A DNA stretch of 64,000 bases, from positions 1,013,156 through 1,077,155 of the forward strand of contig JAIUOB010000002.1 in the NCBI GenBank assembly GCA_020161135.1, in the 5' to 3' direction. The position numbers and the translations under genes are program-made. The notes beneath the pieces were generated by a model, which saw only the letters and a list, made by a program, of their open reading frames with translations, had not been told where the DNA came from and searched no databases. This document shows positions 7,990 through 15,157 of this stretch, one piece after another. Source of the stretch: Gemmatimonadota bacterium. Lineage in GTDB: Bacteria; Gemmatimonadota; Gemmatimonadetes; Gemmatimonadales; Gemmatimonadaceae. Position 1 is the stretch's first letter, and every line of letters begins with the position of its first letter.

Positions 7990-8075
7990 GGGGTCAGAGT
8001 CCGACTCTGACCCCAACTCTGACCCCGACTCCGACCCCAACGCTGACCCCGACTCTGACCCCAGCTCTGACCCCG
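7990..8075. repeat. TGACCCC 12-bp tandem array with leading hairpin, copy 1
   Basis: It starts with a perfect 11-bp inverted repeat (7990-8000 and 8004-8014, 3-base loop). The right arm is the first of six 12-bp units of the form ACTCTGACCCCR (8004-8075). It fills the divergent intergenic region between the hydrolase (start 7962) and the membrane protein (start 8079). A second array of the same family is at 51954-52030. Confidence 0.9.
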
Positions 8076-8078
8076 GCA

Positions 8079-8381
8079 GTGGCGGCGGGTGGAGCGGCCG
8101 CGCTCATCGCGGCCGTTATCGCGGCCACGATCGCCCATGGCGCGCTGCGACCGTTGCTCGAGGCACGCGGCGTCGCCCCATGGACGGTGCGCGATACCCT
8201 CGGCTCGACGCCGCTGGTGGTGCTTGGTGCCGCGCTGAGCGCGGGCAGCGTCACGGCATCCGCCACGTTGGTCGCAATGGCCAGCGTCCCCGTGTGGTCG
8301 CACGTGTTATGCTTGGCGCTGCTTGCCGCCGGGGCCCTCGCCCTGCGCCTCGGCCTCCTCGCCCTCCGCAAGCTGACCTGA
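8079..8381 (+). CDS. small integral membrane protein of unknown function
   Basis: This 100-residue, almost entirely hydrophobic protein has three likely membrane helices (AAALIAAVIAATIAHGAL, LVVLGAALSAGSVTASATLV and VLCLALLAAGALALRLGLL). It has a short charged loop LEARGVAPWTVRDT and a basic end. The GTG start directly after the TGACCCC array is the first one that avoids reading the repeat. It ends 27 bases before the symporter gene, so they could be co-transcribed. I recognise no family; a spurious frame cannot be excluded in such GC-rich DNA. Confidence 0.5.
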   Translation: MAAGGAAALIAAVIAATIAHGALRPLLEARGVAPWTVRDTLGSTPLVVLGAALSAGSVTASATLVAMASVPVWSHVLCLALLAAGALALRLGLLALRKLT

Positions 8382-8407
8382 CGCCGCCTCCCTCCAGCCC
8401 CCGCCGC

Positions 8408-9670
8408 GTGCTCGCTCGCCTGCTGCGCAACCTCACCGTGCAGGTCCTCATCGCCGTGTCGCTCGGCGTGCTGGTCGGCGTGGTTTCGCCATCGACGGGG
8501 AAGGCGCTCAAGCCGATCGGTGACACGTTCATCAACCTCGTGAAGATGGTGATCACGCCGATCATCTTCCTCACGATCGTGCACGGCATCGCGAGCATGG
8601 CCGACCTGCGCCGCCTGGGGCGCGTGGGGGGCAAGGCGCTCCTCTACTTCGAGCTGGTGTCGACGTTCGCGCTGGCCATCGGGCTCGTGATCGTGAACGT
8701 GACCAAGCCGGGCGCGGGGCTCGACATCTCGTCGCTGGCGATGGGCGACGTGAGCAAGTACACGACGGCCGGCAAGGAACAGGGGATGCTCGAGTTCCTG
8801 CTGCACATCGTGCCGAGCAATGTCGTGGCGGCGTTCGCTGGGGGCGAGCTGCTGCCGGTGGTGTTCTTCTCGGTGCTGTTCGGTGTGGCGCTCACCGCCG
8901 TGGGTGATGCGGGGCGCGACATCATCGACCTGCTGGTGCGGCTGCAGGCGGTGTTCTTCAAGGTCGTGGCCATCGTCATGAAGGTCGCGCCGATCGGCGC
9001 GTTCGGCGCGATGGCCTACACGATCGGCAATTTCGGGTTGCGCACGCTGTTGCCCCTCGGCCGCCTCATGCTCGACGTGTACCTCACGATGGCGGTGTTC
9101 ATCTTCGTCGTGCTGGGGCTCATCTGCCGCGCCTACGGCTTCCGCCTCTGGCCGTTCCTGCGCTTCATCCGCGAGGAGATCCTGCTGGTGCTGGGCACCT
9201 CGAGCAGCGAGGCCGCCCTGCCGCGCATGCTGGAGAAGCTCGAACGCTACGGCTGCGCGAAGAGCGTGGTGGGGCTGGTGATTCCCACGGGCTACTCGTT
9301 CAACCTCGACGGCACGAGCATCTACCTCAGCATGGCCGCGATCTTCATCGCGCAGGTGTACGGCATCACGCTGCCGTGGGGCGAGCAGCTGGCGCTCCTT
9401 GGCATCCTCATGCTCACGAGCAAGGGCGCGGCGGGCGTGACGGGGTCGGGGTTCATTGTTCTCGCGTCGACGCTCGCGGCCACCCGCACGGTACCGGTGG
9501 AGGGGGTGGCGCTGCTGCTCGGCGTCGACCGGTTCATGAGTGAAGCCCGCGCCATCACGAACCTGATCGGGAACGGGGTGGCGACGCTGGTGGTGTCGCG
9601 CAGCGAGGGGGCGTTCGACGACGCGAAGCGCCGGCTGGCGGAGTCGGGCGCGGTGGAGCCGGCGGCGTGA
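8408..9670 (+). CDS. dctA: C4-dicarboxylate:cation symporter, DctA-like (DAACS family)
   Basis: This 420-residue inner-membrane transporter should import succinate, fumarate or malate with protons or sodium. It follows the DctA pattern closely: KMVITPIIFLTIV in TM2, the first hairpin GTSSSEAALPRML, TM7 with TGYSFNLDGTSIYL, the second hairpin SSKGAAGVTGSGFIVL-type segment (here TSKGAAGVTGSGF) and TM8 DRFMSEARAITNLIGNGVAT. The last is diagnostic of DctA rather than glutamate carriers, which have a different residue set before the Arg. Length is normal. The GTG at 8408 gives VLARLLRNLTVQVLIAV, matching the family N-terminus. Confidence 0.9.
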   Translation: MLARLLRNLTVQVLIAVSLGVLVGVVSPSTGKALKPIGDTFINLVKMVITPIIFLTIVHGIASMADLRRLGRVGGKALLYFELVSTFALAIGLVIVNVTKPGAGLDISSLAMGDVSKYTTAGKEQGMLEFLLHIVPSNVVAAFAGGELLPVVFFSVLFGVALTAVGDAGRDIIDLLVRLQAVFFKVVAIVMKVAPIGAFGAMAYTIGNFGLRTLLPLGRLMLDVYLTMAVFIFVVLGLICRAYGFRLWPFLRFIREEILLVLGTSSSEAALPRMLEKLERYGCAKSVVGLVIPTGYSFNLDGTSIYLSMAAIFIAQVYGITLPWGEQLALLGILMLTSKGAAGVTGSGFIVLASTLAATRTVPVEGVALLLGVDRFMSEARAITNLIGNGVATLVVSRSEGAFDDAKRRLAESGAVEPAA

Positions 9671-9682
9671 GCGAGTGCATGT

Positions 9683-9742
9683 GTGACCGCATACGTGGCC
9701 GCGTTCGTGGTTGCGTTCGTGGCTGCGTTGGTGGTTGCGTTC
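9683..9742. repeat. five-copy 12-bp tandem array downstream of dctA
   Basis: Four units of GTGGYYGCGTTS (9695-9742) follow one degenerate unit (9683-9694). The array starts 12 bases after the dctA stop and ends 22 bases before the DUF3052 start. It shows no dyad symmetry. Confidence 0.75.
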
Positions 9743-9764
9743 GCCGCCGTGGGAGCCGCGTGAC

Positions 9765-10178
9765 GTGACGCCGACCACGGGATACAGCGGCACACCGCTG
9801 GCGAAGAAGCTGGGCATCGTCGCGGGTGCGCGCGTGGTGCCGGTGGGCGCGCCGGCCGACTATCGCACGCTGCTCGCGCCGCTGCCGGATGGGGTGACGT
9901 TCGGGCGCACCGTGGATGCGTCGGCGCGCGTGGTCCATCTCTTCACCACCGAGCGCGCGGTACTCGAGGCACGCCTGTCGGACTGGCGTGCGGCGATTGC
10001 GCCGGACGCTGCCGTGTGGGTGTCGTGGCCGAAGAAGGCGTCGAAGGTGCCGACGGACATCACGGAGGACGCGATTCGCGCGGTGGTGCTCCCGATGGGG
10101 TACGTCGACGTGAAGGTGTGTGCGGTGACGGCGGTGTGGTCGGGGCTCAAGCTGGTGATTCGCAAGGCGCTGCGCTGA
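9765..10178 (+). CDS. DUF3052 family protein
   Basis: This 137-residue soluble protein starts with TPTTGYSGTPLAKKLGI, the hallmark of DUF3052, and ends with the VTAVWSGLKLVIRK block. The family is small and widespread in actinobacteria and related GC-rich bacteria, with no established biochemical role. The GTG at 9765 places the conserved motif at the N-terminus as in other members. The ArsC-like gene follows 15 bases later, so the two are probably one operon. Confidence 0.85.
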   Translation: MTPTTGYSGTPLAKKLGIVAGARVVPVGAPADYRTLLAPLPDGVTFGRTVDASARVVHLFTTERAVLEARLSDWRAAIAPDAAVWVSWPKKASKVPTDITEDAIRAVVLPMGYVDVKVCAVTAVWSGLKLVIRKALR

Positions 10179-10193
10179 GACTAGTTTGCCCGC

Positions 10194-10553
10194 ATGCCAC
10201 CGGCCGACCTGCAGGTTCAGATCTTCGGCACGAAGAAGAACGCGGAGACGCGCAAGGCGCTTCGCTTCTTCTCGGAGCGTCGCGTGAAGACGCACTTCGT
10301 CGATCTCATGGAACGCGCCGCCTCACCGGGCGAGCTCAAGCGCTTCGTGCAGAAGTTCGGCGTGGAGGCGATCCTCGACCGCGAGTCGAAGCGCTTTGCC
10401 GAACTGGGGCTCCGGAGCGCGCTGTACGGCGAGGAGAAGTGGGTGAGCATCCTGGCCGACGAACCGCTGCTGCTGAAGCAGCCGCTGGTGCGGCTGCAGC
10501 ATCAGCTCTGCGTGGGCGTGAACGAGACGCTGTTCAAGCAGTGGCTGGGGTAG
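10194..10553 (+). CDS. ArsC/Spx-fold protein lacking the catalytic cysteine
   Basis: This 119-residue thioredoxin-like protein of the ArsC/YffB/Spx superfamily contains VQIFGTKKNAETRKALRFF, VKTHFVDLMERAASPGELKRF and a C-terminal LVRLQHQLCVGVNETLFKQW block. In active arsenate reductases and in YffB-like proteins the first loop holds a Cys (as in KNCDT or NPxCxxSR). Here it reads KKNAET with no Cys, so a reductase function is unlikely. The only Cys is near residue 105. A regulatory, Spx-like or structural role is possible. The start follows the DUF3052 stop by 15 bases. Confidence 0.82.
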   Translation: MPPADLQVQIFGTKKNAETRKALRFFSERRVKTHFVDLMERAASPGELKRFVQKFGVEAILDRESKRFAELGLRSALYGEEKWVSILADEPLLLKQPLVRLQHQLCVGVNETLFKQWLG

Positions 10554-10587
10554 TGGCGCGCGACAGACGGCCATCGAGGTGGTCGGC

Positions 10588-10755
10588 CTACGGTCCGCGC
10601 GGGGTGACAATGAGGCGCCGGTGGTCGGCGCGCTGACCGAAGTTGAGCAGGAGTCCGACCTGCAGTCCCGACGCCTTCAGGTAGTCGATGACTTGCGCGA
10701 CGTGGATCGCCACCAGCCGGTCGACGGCCTTCACTTCGACGAGAACCGTACCGTA
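10588..10755 (-). pseudogene. GxxExxY protein remnant, 5'-truncated
   Basis: About 56 codons on the minus strand read YGTVLVEVKAVDRLVAIHVA, then QVIDYLKASGLQVGLLLNFG, ending in TPRGP and a stop. This is the C-terminal half of a GxxExxY family protein, with its ExK element (here VEVKAV) intact. The upstream half, including the signature that names the family, is missing and no start codon fits. The fragment lies between the ArsC-like gene and the beta-propeller. It is framed by a 12-bp direct repeat (GTCGGCCTACGG at 10582-10593 and 10794-10805), which suggests rearrangement. Confidence 0.65.
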
Positions 10756-10799
10756 GCAGCTGTTCTGCGCTCTTGCGGTCCGCTGTCCCGGGTGTCGGC

Positions 10800-11834
10800 C
10801 TACGGCTCCTCGTCGCGTCGGACGACGCGGGCGGTGTAGACGACGCCATCGGGAGTTTCGCCGGCGGCGACTTCCCCGACGATGCGGTGCGCGGCGACGT
10901 CGATGATGGCCACGGCGCGGGCGGCGCTGAAGGACAGGAACGCGTAGCGTCCGTCGGGGGTGATGGTGATCCCCTGCGGCGCCTTCCCGGCGAGCGGGAG
11001 ACGCGCGAGTTCGGCACGCGTGGCGCGATCGACGATGCGCAGCTCCTCCTTGCGGAGGTCGGGCATGAGCACGGCGCGGGTGTCCGGCGTGAACAGCACG
11101 CGATAGGGCCAGCCAAAGCCCTCGGCGGCGAGTGACACCGTGGCGGTGCTGGGGTCGACGACGCTGACGCGGCCGGTAGCGTTGCTTCCCACCCAGACCT
11201 GCCGGCCATCGGGGGTGACGTTGATGGCTTCGGGCTGCGCGGGCACGGCAATCGTGCGCAGGGCGCGACCGTTCACGAGGTCGATTTCGGAAACGGTGTT
11301 GCTGCCGATGTTGCCCGTCCAGGCGCGACTGCCGTCGGCGCTGAGGCCGACCATGTGCGAGCCGGCCTGGTCGGTGGGAATGGCGCGCGCGATCTCACCG
11401 GAGGCGAGCCGCACGATGAGCAGTGCACGGTTGGCCTCGGAGGTGACGGCCACCAGCGAATCGCCCGGCAGGAAGGCGAGTCCGTGCGGACGGCGATATT
11501 CGCCCAGGGAGATCGTGCGCACGACGCGCTTCGCGGGGACGTCGATGATGGTCAGCGTGCTGCCGGGCGCTGGGCCGGTGCCGTAGTCGGAGACGACGGC
11601 GGTCCGTCCGTCGCGCGTGAGGACGATCTCATGCGGACCGTTGCCGGTGGGGAGCGTGGCGAGCGTCTGTCCCGTACCCACGTCGATGATGGTCGCGGTG
11701 GCCGGCGTCTTGTTGGTGACCACCAGGGTGCCGGTGAGCCCCGCGACCGGTACGGTCTGGGTGTGTGCGGTGCGCGTGATGCCGGCGCTCAGCATCAGGG
11801 CAGCGAGCGGGCGAAGCGGGAGGCGAAACCGCAT
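10800..11834 (-). CDS. secreted YVTN/YncE-type beta-propeller protein
   Basis: This 344-residue protein starts with a signal peptide (MRFRLPLRPLAALMLSAGIT, then AHTQ). It is followed by about seven blades of the YVTN kind, each with an IDV..G..VAT-type strand and a TPDGR- or SADG-type turn (TRDGRTAVVSD, TPDGRQVWVGS and TPDGRYAFLSF). Such propellers are periplasmic or surface proteins, often ligand-binding scaffolds. It is clearly related to the protein at 48504: both have GNGPHE/GQGPHE, RPHGLAFLP and MAYRIGFTP-like blocks (here WPYRVLFTP). The ligand is unknown. Confidence 0.85.
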   Translation of the reverse strand: MRFRLPLRPLAALMLSAGITRTAHTQTVPVAGLTGTLVVTNKTPATATIIDVGTGQTLATLPTGNGPHEIVLTRDGRTAVVSDYGTGPAPGSTLTIIDVPAKRVVRTISLGEYRRPHGLAFLPGDSLVAVTSEANRALLIVRLASGEIARAIPTDQAGSHMVGLSADGSRAWTGNIGSNTVSEIDLVNGRALRTIAVPAQPEAINVTPDGRQVWVGSNATGRVSVVDPSTATVSLAAEGFGWPYRVLFTPDTRAVLMPDLRKEELRIVDRATRAELARLPLAGKAPQGITITPDGRYAFLSFSAARAVAIIDVAAHRIVGEVAAGETPDGVVYTARVVRRDEEP

Positions 11835-11906
11835 GAGACGTGGGGAGGCGGGAGGGAGCGGGTGCGGGCCCTAGCCGAACATGGCGCGGACTCGCACACT
11901 GCACAG

Positions 11907-12197
11907 ATGACGCGCGCGCGCACCACACCGCTGGGCGGACGCTTCACGGCGACGCTGTTCAAGTACCCCGGGGCGGGCGGCTGGACGTTCGTCGAGGTGC
12001 CCGAACGATACGCGCCGCCCGTGACGCATGCGTGGGGACGAACGCCGGTGACCGCCTCGATCGGCACCACGACGTGGGAAACGAGTGTCTGGCGCGGCAA
12101 GGATGGACGCACGCTGCTCTCGCTGCCCAAGGCGGTACGCGGCACCCTCGGCGCGGGCGACCGCGTCACCATCACGTTGCGATTCCACGGACTCTGA
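11907..12197 (+). CDS. DUF1905 domain protein
   Basis: This 96-residue protein fits DUF1905 over its whole length: FTATLFKYPGAGGWTFVEVP, then RTPVTASIGTTTWETSV, LPKAVRGTLGAGDRVTITL and a basic end. DUF1905 is a small beta-barrel found alone or fused to YdeI-like domains; no enzymatic role is established. It is 1 base from the next gene (TGA then ATG two bases later), so translation of the two is probably coupled. Confidence 0.82.
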   Translation: MTRARTTPLGGRFTATLFKYPGAGGWTFVEVPERYAPPVTHAWGRTPVTASIGTTTWETSVWRGKDGRTLLSLPKAVRGTLGAGDRVTITLRFHGL

Positions 12198-12198
12198 G

Positions 12199-13806
12199 AT
12201 GCCGATTGCACTGAGGGACCTGCGCTGGCGCCCGATGAACGCGCTGCTGTGGCATGGCGCGGCGCTGCTGTGCAGCGCGCCACACGTTGCGGCGCAGCAG
12301 GCGCCGCTGGGCGGATGGCCGCAGCACTCGCGGGCGCGGCCGGTTCCGGCCGTCGTCACGCCGCCGCCGCCAGCGGCCGCGCTGCCGCCGGCCGATGCGA
12401 TCGTGCTGTTCGATGGGGTGTCGCTCGCGCGCTGGACGCACGCCGATGGTGGCGCGGCCAAGTGGGTCGTGAAGGACGGGTTCTTCCAGGTCGCGCCCGG
12501 CACGGGGATGCTGTTCACACGCGACTCGGTGGGTGACGTGCAGTTGCACATCGAGTGGATGGCGCCCGATCCGCCCACCGGGCAGGACCAGGACCGCGGC
12601 AACAGCGGCGTGTTCTTCGGCGACGGGCGCTACGAAGTGCAGGTGCTCGATTCCTATCGCAACCCGACCTATGCCGACGGGCAGGCCGGCGCCATTTACG
12701 GGCAGTATCCGCCGCTCGTGAACGCGAGCCGTCCGCCCGGACAGTGGCAGTCGTACGACATCGTGTATCGCCGACCGCGCTTCGGTGCGCGTGGCGTGCT
12801 GGTGTCACCGGCCATGCTCACCGTGCTGCACAATGGCGTGCTGGTGCAGGATCATCGCGCGCTGGTGGGGCCCACGGCGAATGGTTCGCGTCCGCCGTTC
12901 TCGCTGCACCCCGATCGACTGCGCATCGGCCTGCAGGATCACGAGCATCCGGTGCGCTTCCGCAACGTGTGGATGCGGCCGCTCGAGGCCCGTCCCGACG
13001 AGACGGTGCAGTACCGGTCGCCCGAGGGCGAAGTGTTTCGTGCGCAGGTGGACACCGGGCCCGTGGCCCGCGCGCGTGCCGCGCTGGGTGATGCGTGGGG
13101 CAACACCGCGCAGGTGATCGCGCTGGGCGTGGCGCAGAGCGGGGCGCGACAGTTTCGCGAAGCCATCGCGACGTTCACGCGCGGACTGGCGGCCATTCCG
13201 CCCTCCGCGGCGGCGGCGCGGCGCGGTGACATCGCGATGCTGCTGCGCTGGCGTGGGCACCGCTACCTCTCGGTACGCGAGTTTGCGAAGGCCGACGCCG
13301 ATCTCACGCGCGGGCTGGCGCTCGACAGCACGAACTACGGCATCCTCTTTCACCTGGGCGTGCTTCGCTCCGTGCAGGGACGCTTTGCCGAGGCGGCATC
13401 GTTCTTCGCACGCGCGCAACCGCGCGCCCCCGACGGCGGGGAGCGTGCGGGGAGCACGGACTGGCTGTGGCTGTCGCTCATGCGCGCCGGGCGCCGCGCG
13501 GATGCGGAGGCGATGCTCGCGCAGCGCATCGATGCCCGGGCGGACGCGCGTCCTGCGCCTCCAGGATATGCGTACGTGTCGCGGCTGCGGCTCTATCGCG
13601 GGGAGATCACGCCCGCGCAGCTCGTGACGGCGGCCGATAGCGCCGATGTGCAGCAGGCGACGCTGTACTACGGCCTGGGCGTGTGGCAGCTCGTGCGCGG
13701 CGACAGCGCGGCTGCGCGCGCGAGTTGGGAGCGGGCGATGCGAAGCGGGGGGTGGCCGGGGTTCGGGTACATCGCGGCCGAGGCGGAGTTGCGGCGGCGG
13801 CGGTAG
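12199..13806 (+). CDS. secreted DUF1080 (3-keto-disaccharide hydrolase fold) protein fused to TPR repeats
   Basis: This 535-residue exported protein has a signal region from Met13 (MNALLWHGAALLCSAPHVAA), then a Pro/Ala linker. A DUF1080 domain (about residues 65-260) follows: IVLFDGVSLARWTHADGGAAKW, DVQLHIEWMAP, GNSGVFFGDGRYEVQVLDSY and RIGLQDHEHPVRFRNVWMRPL. This is the concanavalin-like fold of 3-keto-glycoside hydrolases. The C-terminal half (from about 290) is helical with TPR-like units (FREAIATFTRGLAAIPPSAA and FAKADADLTRGLALDSTNYG). The combination is unusual. A start at 12235, at the signal peptide, is equally possible. Confidence 0.85.
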   Translation: MPIALRDLRWRPMNALLWHGAALLCSAPHVAAQQAPLGGWPQHSRARPVPAVVTPPPPAAALPPADAIVLFDGVSLARWTHADGGAAKWVVKDGFFQVAPGTGMLFTRDSVGDVQLHIEWMAPDPPTGQDQDRGNSGVFFGDGRYEVQVLDSYRNPTYADGQAGAIYGQYPPLVNASRPPGQWQSYDIVYRRPRFGARGVLVSPAMLTVLHNGVLVQDHRALVGPTANGSRPPFSLHPDRLRIGLQDHEHPVRFRNVWMRPLEARPDETVQYRSPEGEVFRAQVDTGPVARARAALGDAWGNTAQVIALGVAQSGARQFREAIATFTRGLAAIPPSAAAARRGDIAMLLRWRGHRYLSVREFAKADADLTRGLALDSTNYGILFHLGVLRSVQGRFAEAASFFARAQPRAPDGGERAGSTDWLWLSLMRAGRRADAEAMLAQRIDARADARPAPPGYAYVSRLRLYRGEITPAQLVTAADSADVQQATLYYGLGVWQLVRGDSAAARASWERAMRSGGWPGFGYIAAEAELRRRR

Positions 13807-13834
13807 TCGGGCGTCGGAGGGCGGAGGATGATGG

Positions 13835-15034
13835 CTAGCGGATGCCGAGCTGGCCGGACGCGCTGTCGCCCCAGCAGCGGGCGTTGCCGCTGCTGTCGAT
13901 GGCGCAGCTATGGCTCCCGCCGGGGGCCACAGAGGTGAAGGGGCCACCAACGACGGCGGTCGGGACGCGTTCGCCGCCGGGAGTGGCGCGGCCGGTGCCC
14001 GCGTTGCCGAAGAAGTTGCCGCCCCAGCACCATGTGGCGCCGTCGGCGGTGCGGGCGCAGGAGGTACCGGCGCCGGCCGCCAGCTCCGTGTAGCTGCGCG
14101 CGCCGGCAACGGGTGCGGGGGTGCCGCGATGCGTGACATCGGTGCTGTCGCCCAACTGATGCGCGTCGTTGTTCCGACCCCAGCAGTGCGCGACGCCCGT
14201 CGGCGTGAGGGCACAGGCGTGTGAGCCACCGGCGGCGAGGCGGCGCCACGTGAGTCCACCGACCACCGCGCGCGGCGTGCTGGCGTTGCGCCCGATGGCG
14301 TTGAACGGCACGTCGCCGGCGCCGAGCTGCCCGAACGTGTTCGCGCCCCAGCACCAGGCGGCGTTGCTGGTATCGAGGGCGCAGGTGAAGTCGGCGCCGG
14401 TCGCGATGGCGGTGAAGCGCCGGCTGGTCGCGACGCGCACGGGATCGCCGCGCGCGATGATGGAGCTGTCGCCCAGTTGCCCCGCCTCGTTGCGCCCCCA
14501 ACACCACGCCTCGCCCGATGCTGTGAGCGCGCAGCTGTGCGTGCCGCCGACAGCGAGTTGCGTGAACAGCGAATCGGCGACGACCGCGACAGGAAAGCTG
14601 CTCGAGGTGATGCGCACGTCGCCCAGCAGCGAAGCCCCCTGCACCGTGGTGCCACCCCAGCAGAGCACACGGCCGGTGGTGAGCAGACCGCAGGTGTGCG
14701 TCGTACCGGGCGCGATCTGGCGGAAACTCCGCCCCTCGGCGCTGCTCACGGGAATGCGACTGCAACTGCCGGCGCCGCAGCCGGGGAGCACGGCCGTGGT
14801 GCCCAACTGTCCGAACTGATTGCTGCCCCAGCACCACGCGTTGCCCGACGCGTCGAGCCCGCAGCTGTGAAAGAAGCCGCTCGCGACCGACGTGTAGGTG
14901 CGCGTGCCGAACACCGCGGTGGGGGTGAGCACCGCCCGCTGCGTGTTGGGATTGGTGACGTCGAGCGAGCAGGCGCCCAGGAGGAGCAGCAGCGTCGGCG
15001 CGACGCGGCGCGCTCGCGTGAATGGAGGAAGCAT
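13835..15034 (-). CDS. RCC1-repeat lipoprotein (seven-bladed propeller)
   Basis: This 399-residue protein has a lipobox (LLLLLGAC, Cys at about residue 22) and then seven RCC1-type repeats, each about 50 residues. Each repeat has the form HxCALxxxGxxxCWGxNxxGQLG, for example HSCGLDASGNAWCWG and HACALTPTGVAHCWG. Seven repeats make a complete propeller. Every repeat carries a pair of cysteines at the same positions, so up to seven disulfides are likely after export. Bacterial RCC1 proteins of this kind are surface proteins of unknown ligand; there is no link to the eukaryotic nuclear exchange factor. The gene is convergent with the DUF1080-TPR gene. Confidence 0.9.
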   Translation of the reverse strand: MLPPFTRARRVAPTLLLLLGACSLDVTNPNTQRAVLTPTAVFGTRTYTSVASGFFHSCGLDASGNAWCWGSNQFGQLGTTAVLPGCGAGSCSRIPVSSAEGRSFRQIAPGTTHTCGLLTTGRVLCWGGTTVQGASLLGDVRITSSSFPVAVVADSLFTQLAVGGTHSCALTASGEAWCWGRNEAGQLGDSSIIARGDPVRVATSRRFTAIATGADFTCALDTSNAAWCWGANTFGQLGAGDVPFNAIGRNASTPRAVVGGLTWRRLAAGGSHACALTPTGVAHCWGRNNDAHQLGDSTDVTHRGTPAPVAGARSYTELAAGAGTSCARTADGATWCWGGNFFGNAGTGRATPGGERVPTAVVGGPFTSVAPGGSHSCAIDSSGNARCWGDSASGQLGIR

Positions 15035-15157
15035 GGGAAAGACGGCGAGTGGAACCGCGCGGCAAGGAGCCGCCCCTGCCGGTGATGAACGGTGGTACCC
15101 CGGCCGTGGCGAGAGAATCTGTCGCGTCCGGCTGAGTCGTGTGATTACTTGGGCCGC

